Below are positions 1 through 7,233 of a stretch of 64,000 nucleotides of DNA, one piece after another. Origin of the DNA: Emticicia aquatica (GTDB lineage: Bacteria; Bacteroidota; Bacteroidia; Cytophagales; Spirosomataceae); NCBI RefSeq assembly GCF_923079645.1, contig NZ_CAKLPY010000008.1:1-64000 (forward strand), in the 5' to 3' direction. Numbering within the stretch: position 1 is the stretch's first letter; each line of letters begins with the position of its first letter. The translations under genes were made by a program, and so were the position numbers. The notes under the pieces were generated by a model. That model saw only the letters and a program-made list of their open reading frames with translations, had not been told where the DNA came from and searched no databases.

Positions 1-301
1 TGTTATCAAACAAATGATTGTTTTTTAGTAAATTCATCAATTCGACTTTGGCGTTGGTTGGTCCAAATAGTAGCACTTCATCAAAATGACGAATTTCCTC
101 ACCAAGTTTTTTATAATAAGCGGCCTGTTGATGTTGTTCTTTATTGTGCATCAGGTTTTCGCTTTTATTCAAACTATGCTCTTTTTCTTCGTGCGTAAAT
201 TTGGAGGTAATGATTTTTGTTTCAGTTGGATTATTTGAAAATCCCATCAAATAGGCAATAGAATGGTCCATCCAAACACCTAAATATTTTGCTTTGGTCA
301 T
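1..301 (-). CDS. baeRF/eRF1-like stress protein, partial (N-terminal 100 aa)
   Basis: The gene runs off the left edge; only the N-terminal part is visible, starting MTKAKYLGVWMDHSIAYLMG and continuing to a segment reading EVLLFGPTNAKVELMNLL. The opening strand-turn (VWMDHSIAYL) and the later LLFGPTNAK segment resemble the small eRF1-domain-3-like (baeRF) proteins that Bacteroidota keep next to stress genes; this family call is from memory of the pattern and is tentative. It lies 4 nt after the stop of the 74-aa gene upstream, so the two are probably co-transcribed. The start is the ATG complementary to 299-301. The C-terminal end and any catalytic or ribosome-binding residues cannot be judged. 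Confidence 0.6.
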   Translation of the reverse strand, partial: MTKAKYLGVWMDHSIAYLMGFSNNPTETKIITSKFTHEEKEHSLNKSENLMHNKEQHQQAAYYKKLGEEIRHFDEVLLFGPTNAKVELMNLLKNNHLFDN

Positions 302-305
302 TTTT

Positions 306-530
306 TTAAGGTTTTTTTGTTGTGTTTCCATGATTTACCGCATAATCTTTCAGTAAAGTTGCCAGTGAATCGTGATACTCTTCAAGGATTTTTATATTGA
401 TTTGTGGTGTAGCAATGTCTGGAGCCGAAATGGGCATTTCTACGATATATTTTGATAATTCAGGAAAATTTTCTTGAATTGTCATCGTAATTTTTAAAAT
501 ATCAGCATTAAGCTTTTTTTCGGTTTTCAT
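306..530 (-). CDS. Hypothetical 74-aa acidic/amphipathic protein
   Basis: A short soluble protein without a signal peptide or membrane segment. It begins MKTEKKLNADILKITMTIQ and ends in a basic tail (GNTTKKP). The first 45 residues look helical and the middle carries a proline-rich MPISAPDIATPQ linker. It is followed after 4 nt by the eRF1-like gene and preceded by a strong hairpin (562-596) that ends the 103-aa gene upstream, so it may be transcribed by read-through from the regulated promoter at 1046-1111. I recognise no family; the tight pairing with the next gene suggests a shared, stress-related job. Confidence 0.65.
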   Translation of the reverse strand: MKTEKKLNADILKITMTIQENFPELSKYIVEMPISAPDIATPQINIKILEEYHDSLATLLKDYAVNHGNTTKKP

Positions 531-555
531 ACATTCTATTAGAAGTTTTTAAATA

Positions 556-596
556 GAAAAAAAATCGCTTTTACATAAAACTTATAAAAGCGATTT
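556..596 (-). terminator. Rho-independent terminator of the 676-987 gene
   Basis: A 12-bp perfect stem (AAATCGCTTTTA at 562-573 pairing with 585-596, 11-nt loop) is followed on the minus strand by a run of eight T. It lies about 80 nt after the stop of the 103-aa protein and just ahead of the 74-aa gene, so partial read-through could couple the two. Confidence 0.8.
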
Positions 597-675
597 GAAC
601 TTACCACTAAAATTAAACCACTTACCAACTACTTTATTCACTATTTACATTCACTTTTTGGATACAATATACAAT

Positions 676-987
676 TTACAACAAAAGTATCAAGAGCAGT
701 AATATCACAATGATTGCTCCGACTGAAAGATAAACACCACCACCAATTTGGGCGATATTTGTTTTCAACGTACGAACCTCTTTGCGTAATTGTTTCTTTT
801 CTTGGAATGTCATTTTTGACTTATCCATTGCTTTTATTTCGTTCAATCGACTAATCAAAACGTTGGCTTCTGCCGATTCGGCTTTCTTGGTTTTATCAGC
901 GAATGTTGCGTTTGATTCGGCTTTCAAGAGGGTTGGCATCAATGACAACAATACGATTGTTAATATATAAAGGCTATATTTTTTCAT
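676..987 (-). CDS. Small secreted/membrane protein with C-terminal transmembrane helix
   Basis: A 103-aa protein: N-terminal signal sequence (KKYSLYILTIVLLSLMPTLLKA), a charged, lysine-rich helical region with a likely coiled coil around residues 35-80, then a very hydrophobic C-terminal helix (VGAIIVILLLLILLL). It is probably an envelope-anchored stress protein; no named family is recognised. An earlier in-frame start at 1041 exists, but it lies only 5 nt past the -7 box of promoter 1046-1111, whereas the ATG at 985-987 leaves a leader of about 58 nt like the other genes of this regulon, so I chose 987. It is followed by a strong terminator. Confidence 0.7.
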   Translation of the reverse strand: MKKYSLYILTIVLLSLMPTLLKAESNATFADKTKKAESAEANVLISRLNEIKAMDKSKMTFQEKKQLRKEVRTLKTNIAQIGGGVYLSVGAIIVILLLLILLL

Positions 988-1045
988 CAAGTTGTTATTA
1001 GTTTTCCGATATTGACGGAGCAAGTGTGAAATAATTTTCACTTAA

Positions 1046-1111
1046 CAAAGGTGCGTCTCTTTTGGTAAAGAAGTGTTACATAATTGTTAGAAAGTATTAC
1101 ATAATTCACAC
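1046..1111 (-). promoter_or_regulatory. Stress-regulon composite promoter, copy e
   Basis: Read on the minus strand: GTGTGAATTATGTAAT, 9 bp, CAATTATGTAACA, 21 bp, ACCTTTG. The same blocks with the same spacing recur at 53618, 55896, 59290 and 61979. The upstream end overlaps the last codons of the AraC-type gene at 1106-1666. It should drive the 103-aa membrane protein (start 987). Confidence 0.75.
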
Positions 1112-1666
1112 ATTATCAAGCGGATTACGTTTTTTGTCCTTCAGCGACTTGAAAAAAGAAGGTGTTAAACCAGTTACTTTTTTGAATTGGGTGGAAAGGT
1201 GAGCCACACTACTATAATGTAGTTTGGCAGCAATTTCGGTCAGATTCATTTCATCATAAATAATCAATTCTTTTACTCGCTCAATTTTATGCCGAAGTAT
1301 ATAATGTTCGATGGTTGTCCCTTCTGTTTCTGAAAAAAGGTTGGCCAAATAAGTATAATCATAATGCAATTTATCGGTTAAATAATTAGAGAAATTAACT
1401 TTTGGTAATTCGTCTTTATAATGAACCATTTCAACAATTACATTTTTTATTTTTTCAATCAACATTGATTTTCTATCGTCCATTAGCTCAAGTCCAGATT
1501 TTGATAAAGATTCTTTTAATTGGTCGTGCTGTTGGGGGCTAATATTTTCCATGACTTCGACTTCACCTAGCGAAACATTAACAAAATGAAGTCCGAGTTT
1601 TACTAATTCCTCTTTGACCCGCATTTTGCACCTCAAGCTAACCATGTATTTGATATAGATTTTCAT
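1106..1666 (-). CDS. AraC-family regulator with HMA-like N-terminal domain (copy 1)
   Basis: A 186-aa protein. Residues 1-70 begin MKIYIKYMVSLRCKMRVKEE, resembling a ferredoxin-fold heavy-metal-associated (HMA) domain in which the metal CxxC has become S-x-x-C-x-M, so metal binding is doubtful. A helical linker follows. Residues about 100-180 form an AraC-type double helix-turn-helix, with the signature block YSSVAHLSTQFKKVTGLTPS. It is a clear paralog of the protein at 4510-5091. It lies 114 bp after the response regulator and is probably the last regulator of the same minus-strand operon. It is the best candidate, with its paralog, to bind the direct repeats of the composite promoters; the promoter at 1046-1111 overlaps its 3' end. 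Confidence 0.9.
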   Translation of the reverse strand: MKIYIKYMVSLRCKMRVKEELVKLGLHFVNVSLGEVEVMENISPQQHDQLKESLSKSGLELMDDRKSMLIEKIKNVIVEMVHYKDELPKVNFSNYLTDKLHYDYTYLANLFSETEGTTIEHYILRHKIERVKELIIYDEMNLTEIAAKLHYSSVAHLSTQFKKVTGLTPSFFKSLKDKKRNPLDNV

Positions 1667-1780
1667 GTTTTATCCATCAATTTAATTTACGATGCAGCAA
1701 CTCAACGTAAATGGTGGAAGCTGTTTTTAACCTAAAAACAATCTTTTTTAAGTAGTTAATACTTATATTTTTTACAAATA

Positions 1781-2215
1781 CTACATTCTTTCCATGTACC
1801 AATTTAGTTCTTTTTCCATTTTTTGGTAACGAAAAATAGCGTTAATAATCTTTTGTAAACGCATAAAAGCGGTTTCGCTTTTCATGACATAATCGAAAGC
1901 TTTGTGGTGCATACAATTAACCGCCACATCTATTTTGTCTTGTGAAGAAAGGATAATTACAGGTATTTTGGCGTTATATTCTTGGATTTTATCCAATGTT
2001 TCGAGTCCATTCATGGCATTTTTATCAATACCATCAAGATGATAATCTAAAATTATTATATCGGGATTGTTTGATAAATGCTCAACGCAGTGTTCGCCAG
2101 TTGCGTATGCTTCAACGTCAAAATCGGCGTGTTGTAAGAATTCTATTTCTAGTGATTTCAAAAATACAGCGTCATCATCAACTAAAAATAGTTTTACTTT
2201 TGTTCCGTTTTTCAT
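1781..2215 (-). CDS. Single-domain response regulator (CheY-like)
   Basis: A 144-aa receiver domain with no output domain. It has the acidic pocket VDDD near residues 12-15, phosphoacceptor Asp57 in IIILDYHLDG, Ser90 in ILSSQD and the conserved Lys112 in YVMKSE. The C-terminal 25 residues form a helix (YQKMEKELNWYMERM) that could mediate docking or dimerisation. Its ATG overlaps the stop codon of the hybrid kinase by one base (TAATG), so it is translationally coupled and very probably receives phosphate from that kinase or its HPt domain. With no DNA-binding domain it must act through protein partners, possibly the neighbouring AraC proteins. Confidence 0.92.
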   Translation of the reverse strand: MKNGTKVKLFLVDDDAVFLKSLEIEFLQHADFDVEAYATGEHCVEHLSNNPDIIILDYHLDGIDKNAMNGLETLDKIQEYNAKIPVIILSSQDKIDVAVNCMHHKAFDYVMKSETAFMRLQKIINAIFRYQKMEKELNWYMERM

Positions 2216-4470
2216 TATTTAGGATTTTTAATTTTAAATAATTCTTCTTCTAGTTCTTCACAAGCTTGTACACAAACATTTTCGAGTTTAAAAACCAACT
2301 CTTGAATTTCGTTAGCTTGTTGTTGCGTGTTGGCATATTCTTGTATTTTTTTTGCCATATTTTCAAAATCTGGACTGATGCCCATAATTGAAAATGAAGG
2401 AATCATTTTATGAACAGCCGAGAGCAATAAAGTCCAATCATTATTTTGAAGACTTTTTTTCATCGCATCAATTAATGGCGGTGTTTGTTCTAAATAAAGC
2501 GAAATCATCTCTGACATTAACCTCGGATTAGACTTTGTGCGATGGCTTAAATACCTCAAATCCGTACATTTTATCTTTGTATTTGCATCACTTTCGAGAT
2601 GTTCGTTCGTTGTTTTTTTCATGTTAAAAGAGTTTTTCAAAAGACTCACTATTTTGGTGTACAACAACCGTTCATCCAAAGGTTTGGCTATGTAATCATT
2701 CATTCCAACGGCTTTACATTTGGCCAAATCAACGGTTGTTACATCGGCGGTTAGAGCAATAATCGGAATGCTTGAATTCATTTTTTTGCGGATATATTCG
2801 GTTGCTTCAAAGCCATTCATTTCGGGCATTTGTAAATCCATCAAAATAATATCATACGATTTGGTTGCTAACTTTTCGACGGCTATTTTTCCATTGGCGG
2901 TAATGTCACATTCAAAACCAAAGTCATCTAAAAGCGTTTTCATCAACAACTGATTAAGAGCAATGTCTTCAACAACTAATACCTTTATGTTTTTAATTTC
3001 GGTATCTAATTCTATAATTTCGTTAACAAATGTGGCATCGGCTTTGGTTTTACGGAATTGTAAGCAAAAGCTAAAGGTAGAGCCTTCGTCTGTTTTGCTT
3101 TGTACGCTGGTTTTACCGCCTTGCTGTTCTACCAATTGCTTGACAATAGCCAAACCTAATCCAGTTCCGCCATACAAACGAGCCGTTCCACTGGTGGCTT
3201 GCTGAAAATTATCAAAAATATTACTGATTTTGTTTTGAGGAATTCCGATACCCGTATCTGTAACCGAAAATTGAATAATTACATTTTCTGAATCTTCATT
3301 GATTAGGTCAACGCTAACAGTTATTAGTCCTTTTGTAGTAAATTTTACGGCATTACTTACCAAATTAAGTATTATTTGGTGTAAACGAACGGGGTCACCG
3401 AGCAAAACAACAGGAATGTTTTTGTCGTATTTTGAGATTAATTTTAGGTTTTTTTCTTGAATTTTTGTTTCAAATAAATGCAACATCGCCGAGATTGAAG
3501 AAGCCAAACGGAAAGGGATTTCTTCAAATGTCATTTTTCCTGCATCAACTTTTGCTAAGTCGAGAATATCATTGATTAATACAATTAAAGCATCGCCACT
3601 CATTTTAATGGCGGTCAAGTATTCCTTTTGTTTGGCCGACAAATCTGTTTTTAGTACTACTTTTGTAAAACCAATAATCGCATTCATCGGAGTTCTGATT
3701 TCATGGCTCATGTTTGACAAAAATTGCTGTTTGGCTTTTACGGCATCTTCTGCAATTTTTCTGGTTATTTCAGATTTACTTTGAGCTTCTTCGGCAATTG
3801 CCGTGGCTAGTTCGGCAAAAACTTTGGCTTCAATCAATTCTTTTTCAATTCTTTTTTGCTCTGTAATATCCCTTGCAACCACCACAACACCCAAAACTTT
3901 CCCTTGTTCGTCTTTATAAACTGAGCCATTAAATAGTACATCGGTCAATTTATGGTCTCGAATAGTGAGCGGATAATCAGCCACAAATCCTTTGGCAAAT
4001 ACTTCTTGGTAGCCCTTTCTGGCTTTATTTGGTTCAGTAAAATAGTTGAAAAAATCAGTCCCGATTAATTTTTCACGAGAAACTCCTGTAATATTGACCG
4101 AGGCGTTATTCATATCGGTTATTTTACCTTTGATGCTAATCGTAAAAAGTGGGTCTAAACTCGCTTCTATGAGACTCCGAGCATAATTTGCGATGATTAA
4201 TTCTGCTGCACGTTTTTCTTTTTCTTGATTCTGAAATGCTAATTCATTATTTGCTATGATTAGCTCATTGGCACGTTTTTCTTTCTCTATATTCTGAAAC
4301 GCCAATTCTTTTTTCGCAATTATTAATTCATTAGCACGTTTTTTCTTTTCTACGTTCAAAAAGGCCAATTCTTTATTGGCAATGATTAACTCATTAGCAC
4401 GTTTTTCCTTTTCTTTATTCTGAAAAGCAAGTGCTTTATTGGCAATGATTAACTCGTCCGATTTTATCAT
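2215..4470 (-). CDS. Hybrid sensor histidine kinase (coiled coil-PAS-HisKA-HATPase-REC-HPt)
   Basis: A 751-aa cytosolic kinase with no membrane segment. Residues 1-100 are about five tandem 21-residue coiled-coil repeats of the type RANELIIANKELAFQN-EKEK. A PAS domain follows (about 105-215, EASLDPLFTISIKGKITDMN), then HisKA with the phospho-His in FLSNMSHEIRTPMNAIIG, HATPase_c with GLGLAIVKQLVEQQGG, a receiver with acceptor Asp in DIILMDLQMPEMNG, and a C-terminal HPt-like domain (AVHKMIPSFSIMG). It is a full phosphorelay in one chain. It is 39 bp downstream of the AraC gene at 4510-5091 and overlaps the response regulator at 1781-2215. Its kinase and receiver segments are very close to those of the CheB-CheR hybrid at 49052-53392. 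Confidence 0.95.
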   Translation of the reverse strand: MIKSDELIIANKALAFQNKEKEKRANELIIANKELAFLNVEKKKRANELIIAKKELAFQNIEKEKRANELIIANNELAFQNQEKEKRAAELIIANYARSLIEASLDPLFTISIKGKITDMNNASVNITGVSREKLIGTDFFNYFTEPNKARKGYQEVFAKGFVADYPLTIRDHKLTDVLFNGSVYKDEQGKVLGVVVVARDITEQKRIEKELIEAKVFAELATAIAEEAQSKSEITRKIAEDAVKAKQQFLSNMSHEIRTPMNAIIGFTKVVLKTDLSAKQKEYLTAIKMSGDALIVLINDILDLAKVDAGKMTFEEIPFRLASSISAMLHLFETKIQEKNLKLISKYDKNIPVVLLGDPVRLHQIILNLVSNAVKFTTKGLITVSVDLINEDSENVIIQFSVTDTGIGIPQNKISNIFDNFQQATSGTARLYGGTGLGLAIVKQLVEQQGGKTSVQSKTDEGSTFSFCLQFRKTKADATFVNEIIELDTEIKNIKVLVVEDIALNQLLMKTLLDDFGFECDITANGKIAVEKLATKSYDIILMDLQMPEMNGFEATEYIRKKMNSSIPIIALTADVTTVDLAKCKAVGMNDYIAKPLDERLLYTKIVSLLKNSFNMKKTTNEHLESDANTKIKCTDLRYLSHRTKSNPRLMSEMISLYLEQTPPLIDAMKKSLQNNDWTLLLSAVHKMIPSFSIMGISPDFENMAKKIQEYANTQQQANEIQELVFKLENVCVQACEELEEELFKIKNPK
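4190..4470 (-). repeat. Tandem 63-bp repeats encoding kinase coiled coil
   Basis: About five in-frame copies of a 63-bp unit encode the 21-aa heptad-like repeats at the N-terminus of the hybrid kinase. The copies differ by a few substitutions. In-frame gain or loss of a unit would change coiled-coil length without breaking the gene. Confidence 0.8.
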
Positions 4471-4509
4471 TTTTATGATTATATTTTAGTGGTAATAGGT
4501 TTTCATAAT

Positions 4510-5091
4510 TTAGTTGCTTTCATTAAAATCACCAATATTTTCGATTGGAATGCGTCGTTTTTCCTTCAATTGTTTGAAATGTGAGGGAGAAAGTCCCGTA
4601 ACTTTTTTAAACTGGCTTGACAAATGAGCAACACTGCTATAATTCATTTTATTGGCAATTTCAGTAATATTCATCTCTCCGTAAATAATCAATTCTTTGA
4701 TGCGTTCGGTTTTATGCGAAATAATAAACTGTTCGATTGTCATTCCTTGAACTTCCGAAAAAAGGTTTGCCAAGTAAGTATAATCGTGATCTAGCTTTGT
4801 GCTTATAAAATCAGAAAAATTTGTTTTAGGCAATTCATCAGCGTAATGAACCATTTCTATGATGACTTTTTTGACTTTTTCAATCAACATTGCTTTTTTA
4901 TCGTCCATCAATTCAAGGCCAGCAGCTAACAATTCTTTTTTTAGTCGTTCTCGCTGTATATCTGAGATATCTTCCATAATTTCTACAACACCCAAATCAA
5001 CCACGATAAAGTGGAGTTTAAGCTTTTTCAATACCTCTTTCACCATCATTTTGCAACGAGTACTGACCATGTATTTGATATATAGTTTCAT
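4510..5091 (-). CDS. AraC-family regulator with HMA-like N-terminal domain (copy 2)
   Basis: A 193-aa paralog of the regulator at 1106-1666 with the same layout. The N-terminus starts MKLYIKYMVSTRCKMMVKEV (HMA-like, with S-x-x-C-x-M in place of CxxC). A helical linker follows, then an AraC double helix-turn-helix with NYSSVAHLSSQFKKVTGLSP. It lies 46 bp after the broken cupin gene and 39 bp before the hybrid kinase, so an original operon order cupin, AraC, kinase, receiver, AraC is likely, driven by the now-decayed composite promoter at 5403-5467. Known AraC proteins bind two adjacent major grooves, which suits the 21-bp-spaced direct repeats of the composite promoters. Confidence 0.9.
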   Translation of the reverse strand: MKLYIKYMVSTRCKMMVKEVLKKLKLHFIVVDLGVVEIMEDISDIQRERLKKELLAAGLELMDDKKAMLIEKVKKVIIEMVHYADELPKTNFSDFISTKLDHDYTYLANLFSEVQGMTIEQFIISHKTERIKELIIYGEMNITEIANKMNYSSVAHLSSQFKKVTGLSPSHFKQLKEKRRIPIENIGDFNESN

Positions 5092-5137
5092 GCTTTAACC
5101 ATCAAATTTAAAAATCATTAATTCTTCCGAAGTTTGA

Positions 5138-5360
5138 TTAATCCTCACACCCACTTTTGATAACCGTTGAAATCTTTTTGAACTGTTCGTTTGCATTGAA
5201 AATGTGATATGCGTGAGTTGGAATAATCATTCCTTTTCGTTTTGGAAGCGGATACAGTTGTTTTTCTAATAATTGTTTTGCTAACAACCATTTTTGGTAA
5301 ATTTTCAATTATTTCGACAATAATATGGGCTTTTGATTTTTCCGATTCTGGGGTCTCCAT
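5138..5360 (-). pseudogene. Cupin-domain protein, internally deleted and frameshifted
   Basis: The reading frame opens with METPESEKSKAHIIVEIIEN and continues to about residue 35, matching the start of the small Bacteroidota cupins (normally about 110 aa). The first frame then goes off-family, while another frame downstream reads GMIIPTHAYHIFNANEQFKK and ends at a stop at 5138-5140, which is the typical C-terminal cupin strand. The central barrel strands, which should carry the core metal-site residues, are missing. I conclude that the gene lost an internal segment and is dead. The promoter in front of it (5403-5467) is also degraded. Confidence 0.75.
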
Positions 5361-5402
5361 GCTGTTTTATTTTTATAGGCAGCTTTACTTGTATAGATGG
5401 CG

Positions 5403-5467
5403 TAAAGGTGAGGATATTAATAGCTTAAATTTTATATAATTCTTAAAATTGTTTACATAATTCACAC
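5403..5467 (-). promoter_or_regulatory. Decayed copy f of the stress-regulon composite promoter
   Basis: On the minus strand the first half-site is intact (GTGTGAATTATGTAAA) and the 9-bp gap is kept. The second half-site is GAATTATATAAAA instead of the TTATGTAACA type, the next spacer is 20 instead of 21 bp, and the -7 box reads ACCTTTA instead of ACCTTTG. It lies 43 nt before the cupin pseudogene start. Confidence 0.6.
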
Positions 5468-5630
5468 ATTTGGGTATTTGGGTGGTTTTTAGAAATAAAA
5501 GCGGAAGAAGTTTTTGTACGAACAAAATGAGAAGAAAGTAGGCTTTAAACTTGCGAAATGGAGTAGTCCAAACGAAATATTGAAAAAAGATCAAACAAAA
5601 TATTGAATTTAGTATTTAAAAAACAGTTCT

Positions 5631-5880
5631 TTTGTTGATGGAAATGGACGAACGTCACGACTTCTGATAAACTACATACCTTCTTATCATAGAATGCCCA
5701 TGACAATCGCATTTGAAGAAGATAGGCAAGAATATATTGAAAGTTAAATAGAAACACGAAAATAGGAAAACATTCAAATATTTTTAGGTTTAATGGAGAG
5801 TCAGCATCTACAGTTTTTGAATAAAGAGATAAAGAAATCGCAACAAATACCACAACCTAAAAAAGGGAACAATATAAATA
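5631..5880 (+). pseudogene. Fic/DOC-family protein remnant (C-terminal part)
   Basis: One frame reads FVDGNGRTSRLLINYI and then MPMTIAFEEDRQEYIES before a TAA stop. After a frame change, family-like sequence continues as ENIQIF, MESQHLQFLNKEIKK. This is the C-terminal half of a Fic domain (HPFxxGNGRxxR motif), but the catalytic His position reads NSS before FVDGNGR. Both the stop and the frame change show that the gene is dead. No convincing N-terminal half is visible between 5470 and 5630. Fic enzymes transfer AMP or similar groups to target proteins and often act as toxins; this copy is a fossil. Confidence 0.7.
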
Positions 5881-6555
5881 TTAGATTTATTTTTTAATAA
5901 TAACCTTACAAAACAACAGATTTTTCAGGTTCAATAAGGAGAATTATGTTAAATAGTTAAAGTATGAATCTAAAACTTCAAATAAATTTTAAAGGAAGTT
6001 CATTGTTTTAAAGCAGAGTATCGTTTTTTTATAAAAATAGACACATATTTTCATCATAAACATAAGGGTACTTATATTACATAACATATGCTACTAATTT
6101 AGCTTGACATATATGATATAAATATATGATAATCAAGGTGTTTATGAAATTTAATTAATCTGATAACAGATTTGTAAAGAAAAAAAGTGTAGTCGATAAT
6201 TGCAAATTTTTCTGTGGATAGCAGTTTATTTTCGTTTCATAAAGATTAAATATACAAATAATATTTTCTATGGTGTGATTTTCTATGAATAGTTATATTA
6301 TCATTGGGTTCAAAAAGTCGTAACTTTTTAAACCATTGGATTCTGAAAATGTACATATATAAATCCTATATATTTAATGTTGAATGTATCGCCCAAAAAG
6401 TAGGTTTAGCTAAATATGGAGTTCATGAGGTTTCATAGAAGTTGTAATAGTTGTATTGTGAAACCTAAACGTTGAAAACTCACATGAGTTAATCCCTATA
6501 TTTTGCATATCCCATTTAGCCACAAAGCTTTGTTGCAAGAATATATACAAATTCC
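5881..6555. other. AT-rich gene-free stretch
   Basis: No open frame of convincing composition is seen. The stretch is AT-rich, with a few short inverted repeats (for example GGTTTCA and TGAAACC arms around 6429-6465) and no recognisable RNA gene. Together with the Fic fossil before it, this looks like decayed accessory DNA. Confidence 0.5.
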
Positions 6556-6903
6556 CTATTTGATGTAATCAATAAGCCATTTTTCTTGATTTTCACCATA
6601 ACAATTTAAGACACTATCTAAGGAAGACAGCAATAAACCATTTTTACAACTTGTGGTCGTACCACTCCAATAAGGTAAAATATACCTTGGCTGTATCGTA
6701 TAAATGGTCCCAGATGAAAAAGAAACCCTACAATTGGGTAAATCCATTTTTTTTGAGTGTCGAATATCGTGAAGAATATAACTTTCACCAAGGCCTGAAA
6801 GCATTTTAACGCTGTTTGATACGGCCGAATAACTCTTATGTACCAACTCTAAGTTATAAGTTTTTTTGCCTTTTGCTTTCCAATCCTTCCATGAACAGAC
6901 CAC
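6556..6903 (-). CDS. Doubtful 115-aa hypothetical protein
   Basis: An open frame starts with GTG immediately after a stop codon (VCSWKDWKAKGKKTYNLELV) and ends IDYIK. Composition is protein-like, with several cysteines and a hydrophilic N-terminus, but there is no signal peptide, clear start, ribosome site or recognised domain. It may be the surviving 3' part of a longer gene in this decayed region. Treat as uncertain. Confidence 0.35.
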   Translation of the reverse strand: MVCSWKDWKAKGKKTYNLELVHKSYSAVSNSVKMLSGLGESYILHDIRHSKKMDLPNCRVSFSSGTIYTIQPRYILPYWSGTTTSCKNGLLLSSLDSVLNCYGENQEKWLIDYIK

Positions 6904-7082
6904 TTAAACTAAAAAAATCAAGACCAGTTTTATAACGTTCCAGTCTAAATTTAACTCGACCTTCTATTCATTTGATTATGACATTACGAAACCTTTTGAT
7001 TTTAATATCTCTTTTTTTAAAAGATAACTGACTTTTGAGCAATAAATCTGCTTACAAGTCGGGCTGAGAGAGTAATTATAAT

Positions 7083-7113
7083 TTTGAGACTTGCCATGAT
7101 TTTTGTAGGTTTG
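7083..7113 (+). promoter_or_regulatory. Bacteroidota-type promoter of the giant surface protein
   Basis: TTTG at 7083-7086, a 19-bp spacer and TAGGTTTG at 7106-7113 match the known Bacteroidetes -33/-7 consensus (TTTG, TAnnTTTG) with ideal spacing. It lies about 120 nt upstream of the ATG at 7234. Confidence 0.65.
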
Positions 7114-7233
7114 TTTAATACCTTGCTAATAACTCATTTTTGATTTACCCATGAAAAAATACGGTAACAAATATTTTATATTTTCTTTTATCAATATAAA
7201 TATTAGTTGAAGCTAGGTATTTATAAAATTTCA

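Noticed and set aside
5385-5853. Minus-strand frames of 69 and 102 codons
   Set aside because: They run antisense through the Fic fossil and the decayed promoter region and have no protein-like features.
6108-6135. TTGACA/TATGAT-like sigma-70 promoter in the empty region
   Set aside because: Bacteroidota use TTTG/TAnnTTTG promoters, and no gene follows; AT-rich chance match.
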